NCBI RefSeq assembly: GCF_027923845.1 | Contig: NZ_AP026933.1 | Location: 1,612,001-1,676,000 of the forward strand | DNA from: Spiroplasma ixodetis | Lineage (GTDB): Bacteria; Bacillota_I; Bacilli_A; Mycoplasmatales; VBWQ01 | Reading direction: 5' to 3' | Length of the DNA stretch: 64,000 nucleotides | The notes under the pieces: model-generated | What the model was told of the DNA's origin: nothing | The model's input: the letters and a program-made list of their open reading frames with translations, nothing else | Databases searched by the model: none | Position numbers and translations under genes: made by a program | Shown here: positions 1 through 7,980 of the stretch, piece by piece | Position numbering within the stretch: the first letter of the stretch is position 1 | Layout: every line of letters begins with the position of its first letter

Positions 1-988
1 TAAAATTGAAATTGATGTACCAAGAGATCGCAATAGTAATTTTACTCCTGTAATAGTTCCTAAAAGGCAAAGAAGATTTGATGGTTTTGATCAACAAGTT
101 CTTTCCTTGTATGCAAAAGGAATGACATTATCTGACATTAGAATGCAGTTGCAAGAGTTATATCATGGTGCTGATATTAGTGAAAGTGTTATTAGTCAAA
201 TTACTGATGATGTTATTGATGATGTTAAAGCATGACAAAATCGACCATTAGAAAGTATTTATCCTATTGTTTATTTTGATTGTATAGTAGTTAAAGTACG
301 ACAAGATAAACGGATTATTAACAAATCAGTTTATATAGCATTAGGAGTTGATTTAGAAGGCAAAAAAGATGTTTTAGGATTATGAATTAGTGAAAATGAA
401 GGTTCTAAGTTTTGATTATCTAATTTCACAGAAATGAAAAATCGTGGCTTAAATGATATTCTTATTGCTTGTAGTGATAATTTAACAGGCATGTCAGAAG
501 CAATACAATCAGTTTATCCTAAAACAGAACATCAATTATGCATTGTTCATCAAATTAGAAATAGTTTAAAATATGTTTCATACAAACATCGAAAAGGTCT
601 AGTTGCAGATTTAAAACCAATTTATAGTGCATGTAGTGAAGAACAAGCAATGCAAGCTTTAGAATCGTTTGAAAGTAAATGAAATAAACAATATCCTCAA
701 ATTACTAAATCTTGATATAAAAATTGAGATAATTTAATGGTTTTTATTAGTTATCCAGTAGAAATCAAAAGAGTGATTTATACTACAAATGCTATTGAAT
801 CTGTTAATAGTCAATTACGAAAAATCATCAGAAATAAAAAAGTTTTTCCTAATGATATGGCAGTTTTCAAAATATTTTACTTGGCAATTGAAAATATAAC
901 AAAAAAATGAACATTGCCTATTCAAAATTGAAATACAGCAATTGCTCATTTTATGATAAAATTTGAAGACAGAATTAATCTAAATTAG
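1..988 (+). CDS. IS256 (Mutator-type) transposase, N-terminus outside window
   Basis: The reading frame is open from the first base to TAG at 986-988 when TGA is read as Trp. It carries the family's middle and C-terminal blocks: a YPIVYFDCIVVKV segment with the first catalytic Asp, the IACSDNLTGMSEAI segment with the second Asp, HQLCIVHQIRNS, and NAIESVNSQLRK with the catalytic Glu. The sequence matches the complete 420-residue copy at 49565-50827, with no break in the visible part. It could be functional if the part left of the window is intact. Confidence 0.9.
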
Positions 989-1030
989 TAACTTTGTAAA
1001 ACAAAGATACACAGATTATTAAAAAGCCTC
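1..1030 (+). mobile_element. IS256-family element, copy 1 (left part outside window)
   Basis: This is the right-hand three quarters of an element whose full copy lies at 49495-50869. The right terminus reads TACACAGATTATTAAAAAGC followed by CTC, which is inverted relative to the left terminus seen in the full copies (GGAAATGTTTAGTAATCTGT). It abuts a fragment of an IS1595-like element at 1031, so it was inserted into, or recombined with, that element. Confidence 0.9.
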
Positions 1031-1416
1031 CATTGTTTTTCAGTTTGAAAAGTATTATTGAACTCATTCAATTTCATTGTTTCCTCCACAAGTACATGTG
1101 GGGAGAAGTTCGTTTCTGATTTATTTTTCTGATAATTAAAAGCAAATTTTACTTGCTCTTTATAATTATCTATTGGTTTAAATTTTAGAGTAAAATGCTC
1201 AGGATTTTCAAAAATTTCACCAGTTTTAGGATTTCTAACAGTTCTCTCATTTACTTTCATAACTATAAATTTACCAAAATTTATTATATTTACATTTTCA
1301 CCTTTAACATTAGTTTCAATAATAATTTTAAATAATTCATTAACACATTTTTGAACATTATTTTTATCAACTCATGTTCTCTTTTGAATTTCTTTAATTA
1401 AATCATTTTTAGTCAT
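985..1416 (-). CDS. HU-family DNA-binding protein, C-terminal tail replaced by IS sequence
   Basis: The protein starts MTKNDLIKEIQKRTWVDKNN and continues into NIINFGKFIVMKVNERTVRN, PKTGEIFENPEHFTLKFKP. This is the HU/IHF layout: helical dimerisation half, then the GKF strand and the R-NP-TG DNA-intercalating arm. Trp near residue 15 is TGA. The native part is about 101 residues (1113-1416), the full length of an HU, so the fold is probably complete; the open frame then runs into the IS1595 and IS256 remnants to 985. A Shine-Dalgarno AAGGAAGTG lies before ATG 1416. It is the last gene of a minus-strand run that also encodes an HMG-box protein, which suggests a DNA-packaging role for the plasmid module. 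Whether the fused tail is tolerated is unknown. Confidence 0.8.
1031..1112 (-). mobile_element. IS1595-like element, left-end fragment
   Basis: The terminus CTTCTCCCCACATGTACTTG and the first codons of the transposase ([14 protein letters not shown]) are present. The element is cut after about 80 bases by the right end of IS256 copy 1. It is closest to the copy at 21287-22227 (CGAAC end variant, NNTF rather than NNAF). Confidence 0.85.
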
Positions 1417-1445
1417 AAATTCACTTCCTTAAATTTTTTATTATT

Positions 1446-1880
1446 TTAAAAAAATAAAGGTTCTAAATTTAAAAAACTAAAACCAAATATATCATCATTT
1501 TTATTAAATTCCATACAATCGTTATAGCCACTAAGTTTTAGTTTAACAAATTTATGTTTTTTTGTAGTTGAATATTTTAATTTGCCAAATCAATTTCATT
1601 CAACTTCAAAACCTGATTCATCATTTTGTTTAAAAACTATTTCTTCTAAATTTAATTCAAGAAAATATCTTTTTAAAGATCAAGATGTAGTTACTAGTTC
1701 TTTAAATTCACCCTCACTATATCGTATAAATTCTTTTTCATTAATTTTAGTTCTTTCTTTATTAGCATATATATCATACGTTTTTATATCAACTCCAACA
1801 CTATTAAAAATATAATCAAAATGTTTTGTTCAATTTAAATCTAATTGACCTTCACTTTTTGTCAGTTGCTTTGATTTCAT
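1446..1880 (-). CDS. hypothetical protein, 144 aa, plasmid module
   Basis: The frame is clean from ATG 1880 to TAA 1446, preceded by AAGGAAAG at the right spacing. The protein begins MKSKQLTKSEGQLDLNWTKH and ends in a Phe-rich tail (FGFSFLNLEPLFF). It is soluble and mixed alpha/beta by composition, with Trp encoded by TGA at several places. I recognise no family. It sits 54 bases after the HMG-box gene and 29 bases before the HU gene, so it is probably co-transcribed with them. Confidence 0.7.
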
Positions 1881-1934
1881 AAATTACTTTCCTTATCTTT
1901 GAATATTTTTTTCTTTAATTTCGTTTTCAATCTT

Positions 1935-2207
1935 TTATTTTTTGCTAGTTTTAGCAAGCAAATATCGTTCTTTATCCGCATTAGCTAACGCTTGATATTT
2001 TTCTTTTTCAGTTATGTCTAATTCAATTCATTGTTTATTTAAAGATTTAACAATTTCAGTTGATTTTAAATCAGGATGAGTCGCTTTAAAATCGCTTCGC
2101 TTATCTTTAAGAAAAAAGAAATAAGCATTCATTGGTTGTTTTGGAGCATTAACATATTTTATCTTTTGAGTTCTTTTAATTTTCTGATTTTTAAGTGTTT
2201 TTGGCAT
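1935..2207 (-). CDS. HMG-box DNA-binding protein, 90 aa
   Basis: After a basic N-terminal tail of about 20 residues (KNQKIKRTQKIKY), the protein matches the eukaryotic HMG-box pattern nearly end to end. It has APKQPMNAYFFFLKDKRSDF, then HPDLKSTEIVKSLNKQW, then ELDITEKEKYQALANADKER and a final Tyr-Leu. The hallmark positions are there: PK-P-NAY-F, Arg in helix 1, P-L-EI-K-L-W in helix 2, and EK--Y---A--DK-RY in helix 3. It is one box, about the size of yeast Nhp6-type proteins. HMG boxes bend DNA by minor-groove intercalation and are rare in bacteria. It sits between the 168-residue and 144-residue genes on the minus strand of the plasmid segment. I infer a DNA-bending role, possibly acquired from a eukaryote or a large virus; origin is unproven. 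Confidence 0.88.
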
Positions 2208-2289
2208 ATAAATAACCCCCTAAATTTTCTTACTATAATTTTACATGATTTAAAAATTAGTTTTTCATATACTTATTTTTAAATAAAAT

Positions 2290-2796
2290 CTATCCACGAT
2301 TACGATTTTTTAACTTTAAGTCTTGCACACAAATTTGCTTTTTCAGTTGTAGAATTTCCTTTGCTTGTTCTTGAAGTTTTATTTCTCATTCTTTTATTTT
2401 TGTCAAATCTAAATTTTTATCAAAAATTTCTTTATATTCCATTTCAATTACTTTATGAAAGAAAACATTCTTTTTATTAATTTGAATTCTTTTTCCTTTT
2501 TCAAATCAGTAACTGTGAATTACAGAATGACTGATTGTTACATGATAAATCGGTCTAACATAAGATACTTTATTACCAATCAAACATTTATAATAAGTAT
2601 CTATACCTTTTTTTGTACTAAGAAGTTGTATTTTAACATGACTTGGATAGGATTTAATAACAATGGCTGGACGATACTTTTGCTTACCTAATTCATCAAT
2701 ATCTCCAGTAATTGTTACCTTTATGCCAGTTCCTTTTTGTAGTTGTCTTCATTTTACTTGCATTTTTTTCTTACTTTCTAGTTCTAAATTTGACAT
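2290..2796 (-). CDS. hypothetical protein, 168 aa (weak MazF/PemK-like start)
   Basis: ATG 2796 to TAG 2290, with TGA as Trp at three sites. The N-terminal half (GDIDELGKQKYRPAIVIKSY) has the glycine-rich strand and RPA-VI motif seen at the start of PemK/MazF-like SH3-type barrels, but the rest is not convincing. The C-terminal half is lysine and glutamine rich and probably coiled coil, ending in KNRNRG. It is the first gene of the accessory cluster, directly after a perfect palindrome at 2801-2826. I would call it unknown; an RNase or a DNA-binding accessory factor are both possible. Confidence 0.6.
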
Positions 2797-2800
2797 ATTT

Positions 2801-2826
2801 ACAAATTAATTATATAATTAATTTGT
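2801..2826. promoter_or_regulatory. 26-bp perfect palindrome upstream of accessory operon
   Basis: Each half is ACAAATTAATTAT and the two halves are exact reverse complements. It lies 4 bases upstream of the ATG of the 168-residue gene, so it overlaps that gene's leader or ribosome-binding region. A dimeric repressor site (for example for the RHH protein at 2935-3198) is the simplest reading. Confidence 0.55.
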
Positions 2827-2900
2827 TAGTACAGTTATACTGTGCAAGGGAGTATAGCTCCCGACTTCTCCTAGTTAGAAATAACTAGGTGTTTTTTATT
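2827..2900 (+). ncRNA. run of three hairpins ending in a terminator; candidate small RNA
   Basis: On the plus strand there are, in order, a GTACAGT/ACTGTGC stem, a GGGAG/CTCCC stem and a CCTAGTTA/TAACTAGG stem with a GAAA loop. The last is followed by TGTTTTTTATTTT, a good intrinsic terminator (2870-2897). All neighbouring genes run on the minus strand, so a plus-strand transcript ending here would be antisense to the gap between the RHH gene and the accessory operon. A plasmid copy-control or small regulatory RNA is a possible reading; no promoter was assigned. Confidence 0.4.
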
Positions 2901-2934
2901 TTGCAAATCCACACTTTAATAAATTTAATCATAA

Positions 2935-3198
2935 TTATAATTGGTCAATAATTTGCTCTAATAAAGCAGAAACTGAAAGATTATTTTGCTTAGCAATATT
3001 TTTTAATTTATTAATTTTATTTGGCAATATAGTTAAATTTAATGGTATTCTACGAATACTTTTATTTTTAGGAACAATGTTTATTTTGTTATAAACATTT
3101 TCTTGTTTGATATGTTCGTTATTTCCAATTAAATTATTTGTTAAATTATCAATATCTTTTAATTTTGAATCTTTAAAAAGATTAACTTTTTTTTCCAT
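2935..3198 (-). CDS. small RHH-like partition protein (ParG/ParB-like), 87 aa
   Basis: The product begins MEKKVNLFKDSKLKDIDNLT with a polar flexible half and ends in a ribbon-helix-helix-like segment, IRRIPLNLTILPNKINKLKN then NNLSVSALLEQIIDQL. A short strand followed by two helices at the C-terminus is the layout of plasmid centromere-binding proteins paired with ParA. It starts one base after the parA stop codon, so the two are translationally coupled. It probably binds the palindromes around parA. Confidence 0.7.
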   Translation of the reverse strand: MEKKVNLFKDSKLKDIDNLTNNLIGNNEHIKQENVYNKINIVPKNKSIRRIPLNLTILPNKINKLKNIAKQNNLSVSALLEQIIDQL

Positions 3199-3616
3199 AC
3201 TACAAAACTCCTTTTTTTTCTAGTTCGTTTACAATATTAAAATATGGATTTTCTATGGGTTTTAATGTTTTAATAACTGGTACACCCGTTATCTCACTTA
3301 GTTTATACTTTTGCTTTTTGCGAATTTCTTGTTTTATTAAAAATTTATTTAAATTACTATCGTTTAAATTATTTGTAAAATCTTTTGATATTGTATAATG
3401 ATCAAAATTAGATAAAACAATAGCGTTAATATTATTTTTTATTTTAATAGATTTTGTTATTGCTTCTCACATTTTAAATATTGTTTCAACTGCTCTTCAA
3501 GAATGTATAGAATTGTCAGAAACAATAATAATATTATTTGCTACTGAATAAGCATTTACATTGATTATATTTAAACTAGGATTTGTATCAATTATTATAT
3601 AATCATAATTATTTTT

Positions 3617-4555
3617 GGCTTTTCTCCCTTTATGTACTATTTTAATTTTATCACATAAATGCTGAGAAAAACCTATCTACGGACTTCTCCCCACATTTTT
3701 AAATCAAACATAGCATTACAGTTTCAAAACTAGGTATCTTGTTGAATTTATATGCAGCTTCTTTAGCATATAAATGAACATGATGTTTTGCAACTTTGAT
3801 ATGTGTTTTAAATGTTCTTCTTATATGTTTTCAAACTGATTCAATTTGGTTGGTATTTACACCAATTTTTGAAACATAGCCATCAAGATGGCTAACTGTT
3901 TCATGCTTAATGAAAACTGATTTAAAATCGCAATATCCTTTTCAAGAATCAGTATATACAAGACATTTTGAAGAAATGTGGTTTTTTGCAAACTGCAAAA
4001 GATTTTTACTCTTTGCGTTTTTCAATACTTTCACAATTAAATTATTGGTTGTTTTTTGATAAATGCCAACAATCAAGGTTTTATTCACCAAGGATCTTCC
4101 TTGTTTTTTAAAACCCATATGTGAAAGATACATTTCATCAATTTGCACTGTACCTTCAACAATAAATTGAGGTTTTTGTTTTGCAATACGTGTTCTGATT
4201 TTATGAGTCATTCTTCAAGCAGTTTTCAAAGTCACTCCCAATTCTTTTGCAATATCTGTTGATGGAATTCCATGTTTGGTGTTTATTCATCTAAAGATAA
4301 GATAAAACCAAGATGTTAAAGATGTTTGTGACCTTGAAAATATGGTGCCTGTGAGAATGCTAAATGTTTGATTACATTTTAAACATCTCATTCTTTTTAA
4401 ATCAGAAGTATTCAAATTAAAATTAAAACACCTAATACATTTGTTTTCTTTCAAATTTGCTATATATGCAAGACATTGCTGTTCAGTTTGAAAAGCATTG
4501 TTGAATTCATTCAGTTTCATTATTCCCTCCACAAGTACATGTGGGGAGAAGTCCG
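3617..4555 (-). mobile_element. IS1595 (ISXO2-like) element, complete, in parA
   Basis: It is 939 bp with 8-bp target duplications TTATTTTT at 3609-3616 and 4556-4563. The transposase-start end is CGGACTTCTCCCCACATGTA (read on the minus strand); the other end is GGCTTTTCTCCCTTTATGTA. Next to the second end lies an internal copy of the first end (CGGACTTCTCCCCACAT), and the terminal 60 bases can fold on themselves through GGCTTTTCTC/GAGAAAA-CC. Confidence 0.92.
3699..4520 (-). CDS. IS1595 family transposase, intact, 273 aa
   Basis: It has an N-terminal zinc finger (CIRCFNFN...MRCLKC, two CxxC pairs), a WRM helix-turn-helix stretch, then the ISXO2-like DDE/N domain: [29 protein letters not shown], and [20 protein letters not shown]. 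The frame is uninterrupted with TGA as Trp. Ribosome-binding site GGAGGG lies before ATG 4520. It is nearly identical to the copies at 25865-26686 and 35559-36380. Confidence 0.92.
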
Positions 4556-4939
4556 TTATTTTTTAAATAACTAAAATTTTTATCAATTATATTTCTTAAT
4601 TTAAACTCTCTACCAAATTGACTAGATAATTTAATTTCTAAATCTGCCATTAATATATTTGTAGGAATAATATTAATTTTATTAAAATTAGTTTTACAAA
4701 CAACACTATTTATTTCTAAATTTTCATTTAAAAATAAATCATTTGCAAGTGATTTATGGGGATTTAATTGACAGCATTGAGTTAGATTACCTTGTGGGTC
4801 TAAATCAATTAATAAAATTCTTTTATTTTTTTCTAAGGCAAGAAAGCAAGAAAGATTAAAAGTAAAATTAGTTTTACCAACCCCACCTTTTAATGAACCA
4901 ATAGTAACAATTTTCATATTAATTCTCCTTATTTATTGA

Positions 4940-4965
4940 ATGCGCATATTTAATGATATGCGCAT
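4940..4965. promoter_or_regulatory. inverted repeat upstream of parA, probable operator or centromere
   Basis: ATGCGCATAT and ATATGCGCAT are perfect 10-base arms around a 6-base spacer, ending 22 bases before the parA ATG. GC-rich cores are conspicuous in this AT-rich region. It is a likely binding site for ParA or the RHH partner. Confidence 0.6.
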
Positions 4966-5061
4966 AAATAATAACACAAAAATAAATGTATTTTATTATA
5001 TATATATATATTATTTATTTAATACATAAAATATTTTGTGAGCATGCGTATATATAATTTC

Positions 5062-5087
5062 ATAATAAATTACATGTAATTTATTAT
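5062..5087. repeat. 26-bp perfect palindrome between rep and parA
   Basis: The arm ATAATAAATTACA is followed at once by its exact reverse complement. It is in the rep-parA gap, about 145 bases from the parA start and close to the rep stop. It may be part of the centromere or a two-way transcription stop. Confidence 0.55.
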
Positions 5088-5123
5088 ATTAAAATATATT
5101 TCAATATTTCAAACAAATAATTT

Positions 5124-6088
5124 TTAATGATTATCAAAATCTTGCATAATTTTTTTCACTTCTTCATCACTTAAAATTGGTTTTTCAATTATTTTATTTT
5201 TTTGTTTTTCAAAATTATTTATTTTTAAATTAGGTTTATTATCATACTCTTTAAATGATTTATATTCTTTTTTAGTTGGTACTTTTTCAAGTTCAGGATT
5301 CTGCGCATTAAATTTCTCTAAATCTAAATGCGTATTTAAAATAATTTTACTATATTTTCTACCAACTTTTATCAATTCATAAGTAAAAATAATATCAGTT
5401 TTTAATAAATCTTTTTTTACTGGTTCTAAAATTCTTTTTTTAAAATCTCCAATATTTTTAAAATAACTACTATTCAAAGATAAATTTAAAATATTAGATA
5501 ATTGTTTAAAATCTCACTCATGTATATAAGTTGGAACTCTTTTGGTTTTAGCATTCATATACAAATAACTTCGCAAATACTCATATAAACGAAGGGAATA
5601 TTTACTTGTAACATTTTTTGTATAAGGCAAATAAATATTTGTATAATCAGATTTTAAATCTAAATAATGTTCTGCTATTAAACTTTGATGAATTTCTAAA
5701 CAAATCTTTCCTTTTATATTCCCACCTTGTAAAAATAAATTAATAAACTTAAAATCTCCACTATTTTCATCAAATAAAAAAAACTTATTTGTGTTATATT
5801 TTGAATTTCTTTTTGAATTACTGTCATTTCTTTATTTTTATGAATAACTTTTTCATAAAGTTTATGTTGTTGAATACCATAATAATTACAAAAATCATTA
5901 AGTCAATATTCCATATATTTATGTTTTTCATTTTTCTTTCAATCGAGTTTACCAATTGAACTTAAAATAGCAAAATTAAATAACTTCATAGTTAATATTC
6001 CAGCACTCTCATTAGTTACTGCACGAACAATTGTATTTGACTTTTTAATAAATTTATTATCTTTTTTATCAACTAAAGTGTTTGACAT
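5124..6088 (-). pseudogene. rep: plasmid replication initiator, Rep_3 (RepB-like), frame-shifted
   Basis: The start reads MSNTLVDKKDNKFIKKSNTI then VRAVTNESAGILTMKLFNFA, the first winged-helix of Rep_3 initiators. The second part (TSKYSLRLYEYLRSYLYM then WDFKQLSNILNLS and FKKRILEPVKKDLLKTDI) is the second winged helix with the typical KRILEPV helix. A single-base change of frame near 5830 separates the halves; otherwise the frame is open for about 320 residues. The C-terminus is a charged tail (ILSDEEVKKIMQDFDNH). Iterons lie directly upstream, the normal Rep_3 origin arrangement. Either the gene is dead or the base is a sequencing error in a short A run. Confidence 0.82.
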
Positions 6089-6138
6089 AAATTTACCCCT
6101 TGAACTTTTTGAAAATCTAATAACTATTATAACATAAT

Positions 6139-6226
6139 ATATCCGTATATACTCAAATTCATATCCGTATATACTCAAATTCATATCCGTATATACTCAA
6201 ATTCATATCCGTATATACTCAAATTC
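6139..6226. repeat. four tandem 22-bp iterons (plasmid origin)
   Basis: Four exact copies of a 22-base unit start at 6139, 6161, 6183 and 6205; its core is CCGTATATACTCAAATTC. They begin about 50 bases upstream of the rep ATG. A spacing of two helical turns and exact identity are typical of Rep-binding iterons. Confidence 0.88.
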
Positions 6227-6510
6227 ATATGATTTTTTATATATTCATTATAGAAAATTCTATATTAAATAATATATAATAAATATTAATAATATATGAT
6301 AATTACAAAAATTAGTTTTTTTTGGTAATTATTAACACATAAAATATTAAAATAAGACATATATATAATAAAAAATATTATTTTTAATTTGAGTATATAC
6401 GGATATGAATATTTTATAATAAATGAAATAATAGTTTTTTGAATGTTAAATTTTGAAAAAAAATAATATTTATAATTCATTAATTAATATATTTATTGTA
6501 CAATTATCTA
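6227..6510. other. AT-rich origin region without a convincing gene
   Basis: The stretch is almost entirely A and T, with a short ATAGAAAATTCTAT palindrome and many TATA steps. It lies between the iterons and the hairpin at 6511. This is what a DNA-unwinding element would look like. The minus-strand open frame here is low complexity and I do not support it as a gene. Confidence 0.5.
6386..6406. repeat. single iteron in reverse orientation
   Basis: The bases GAGTATATACGGATAT and their left flank are the reverse complement of the iteron unit, matching 21 of 22 positions. It is about 160 bases beyond the direct array. Rep_3 plasmids often carry an inverted half or full iteron used by Rep dimers for autoregulation or handcuffing. 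Confidence 0.75.
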
Positions 6511-6656
6511 GTTACTGATGTGGTCTTTTAGTCGAGGTGGCATCAGTAACAATTATATTTAATTAAAGATTAGAGTTGAATTTTTAATTAAATGTGATAA
6601 ATTTAAATTATAAATTATAAAAATTTAATACTAAAAATAGGTACACCTCGACTAAA
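6511..6656. repeat. hairpin whose loop is repeated inverted about 100 bases away
   Basis: GTTACTGATG (6511-6520) pairs with CATCAGTAAC (6541-6550). The loop holds TTTTAGTCGAGGTG (6526-6539), and its exact reverse complement CACCTCGACTAAAA is at 6643-6656. The loop can therefore pair either locally or with the distant copy. It marks the left edge of the decayed IS256 copy and the right edge of the plasmid origin. Confidence 0.55.
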
Positions 6657-6678
6657 ATTATGACCTATCTAAAAAAAC

Positions 6679-7313
6679 AATATCAGTTTATATAGCATTA
6701 TTGACATTAGAATGAGTAATATCATTTATTTAGGCAAAAAAGATGTTTTAGGATTATGATAAATTAGTGAGAAATGAAGGTTCTAATTTTAGTGATGTTC
6801 TAACAGAAATGAAAAATCGTGGATATAATTGCTTGTAGTGATAATTTAACAGGCATGTCAGAAGCAATACAATTCAATTATGCATTGATCAAATTAGAAA
6901 TGTTTAAAATATGTTTCATAAAATTAGTTGCAGATTTAAAACCAATTTATAGTGCATGTAGTGAAGAACAAGCAATGCAAGCTTTAGAATCGTTTGAAAG
7001 TAAATGAAATAAACAATATCCTCAAATTACTAAATCTTGATATAAAAATTGAGATAATTTAATGGTTTTTAAGTTATCCAGTAGAAATCAAAAGAGTGAT
7101 TTATACAAATGCTATTGAATCTGTTAATAGTCAATTTAATGATAAGTTTTCAAAAGATTTTACTTGGCAATTGAAAATATAACAAAAAAATGAACATTGC
7201 CTATTCAAAATTGAAATACAGCAATTGCTCATTTTATGATAAAATTTGAAGACAGAATTAATCTAAATTAGTAACTTTGTAAAACAAAGATACACAGATT
7301 ATTAAAAAGCCTC
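6679..7313 (+). pseudogene. decayed IS256 copy with many small deletions
   Basis: The segment aligns to the transposase of the full IS256 copies from the IINKSVYIALG region to the right terminus (AAAAAGCCTC), but numerous internal deletions of a few to tens of bases break it. The right-hand 250 bases are better kept than the left. It is the oldest-looking IS256 in the window. Confidence 0.85.
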
Positions 7314-7500
7314 CACAAAACACTTCATATAAATCTAAATTTCTTGGTTTTGTTTTCTTTTTGCTGTTTTCTAAAGTTGATTTTATGTTCTCAAATTGTT
7401 CTTTAGTAACATGACTTGGATAATTTTTATGCATATATACCTCTTATTTTAAAATATATAGTAATTTTACCTTATTTTCTAAAAGATTCTAAACAGGTTC
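7314..7500 (-). mobile_element. IS5-like (IS427 group) left-end fragment inside IS256
   Basis: It contains the terminal GAACCTGTTTAGAATCTTTT and the first transposase codons, MHKNYPSHVTKEQFENIKS. The terminus abuts TCA of an IS256 copy, which fits the TNA target preference seen at the other copies. The rest of the element is missing and the cut end joins the decayed IS256 right end at 7313. Confidence 0.85.
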
Positions 7501-7980
7501 TCAGATAATGTCATTCCTTTTGCATACAAGGAAAGAACTTGTTGATCAAAACCATCAAATCTTCTTTGCCTTTTAGGAACTATTACAGGAGTAAAATTAC
7601 TATTGCGATCTCTTGGTACATCAATTTCAATTTTACCTTGTTGAGTTATTAATTTTTTTGAACTTGTACCATTACGAGCATTTTCAGTAGTACTATGTTG
7701 ATTTTTTTCATATCCTAAATAATTTTGCATTTCAGAATTCAACATTTTTTCAACTAATCTTTTTGTTAATTCTTTATATAAACCGCCAGGTTTAAAAACT
7801 GTTGTTAAATCTTCAGTATTTTCTAGTAATAAATCTACTGCTTTTGATATTGGATCATTATTATTAAAGTTATCTTTTTTAGCCATCTGTAACTCACTCT
7901 TTCTAGTCATTTAATTATATTTACTAGAATTAATTAAACATAGTTATTTTTGTAAGTTACACAGATTACTAAACATTTCC
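7501..7980 (-). pseudogene. IS256 left half with transposase N-terminus
   Basis: It runs from the left terminus (GGAAATGTTTAGTAATCTGT on the minus strand) through ATG 7910 into the first 137 codons of the transposase, ending at GMTLSD where the IS5-like element entered. Together with 6679-7313 it shows two IS256 ends in opposite orientations joined through an IS5-like remnant. Confidence 0.85.

Larger units (their letters stand above)
3200..4917 (-). pseudogene. parA: ParA/Soj-family partition ATPase, split by IS1595
   Basis: The N-terminal part begins MKIVTIGSLKGGVGKTNFTF, a deviant Walker A (KGGVGKT) preceded by the usual strand. ILLIDLDPQGNLTQCCQLNP supplies the A' motif with the Asp-Pro-Gln-Gly-Asn signature. 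An IS1595 element at 3617-4555 with duplicated TTATTTTT splits the gene just before YDYIIIDTNPSLNIINVNAY, the Walker B region. The rest is in frame to TAG at 3200. Restoring the target site gives about 258 residues, normal for ParA. The paired RHH gene follows at once. As it stands the ATPase cannot be complete, so this replicon copy has probably lost active partition. Confidence 0.88.

Noticed and set aside
1582-2691. Plus-strand open frames at 1582-1815, 2076-2282 and 2455-2691
   Set aside because: They are antisense to clean minus-strand genes (144-aa, HMG-box and 168-aa proteins), have Phe/Leu/Ser-rich composition typical of shadow frames, and lack ribosome-binding sites.
2290-2796. Confident toxin-antitoxin call for the 168-aa protein
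   Set aside because: Only the short RPAIVIK motif resembles MazF/PemK, no antitoxin partner is adjacent, and the C-terminus does not fit.
6139-6226. Tandem direct repeats as a possible CRISPR array
   Set aside because: The 22-bp units are directly adjacent with no spacers, and they sit upstream of a Rep_3 gene with an inverted copy nearby, so iterons explain them.
5939-6480. Minus-strand frames starting at 6184 and 6480
   Set aside because: The first is an upstream extension of rep through the iterons; the strong start is ATG 6088. The second is low-complexity Tyr/Ile/Lys sequence in the origin region.
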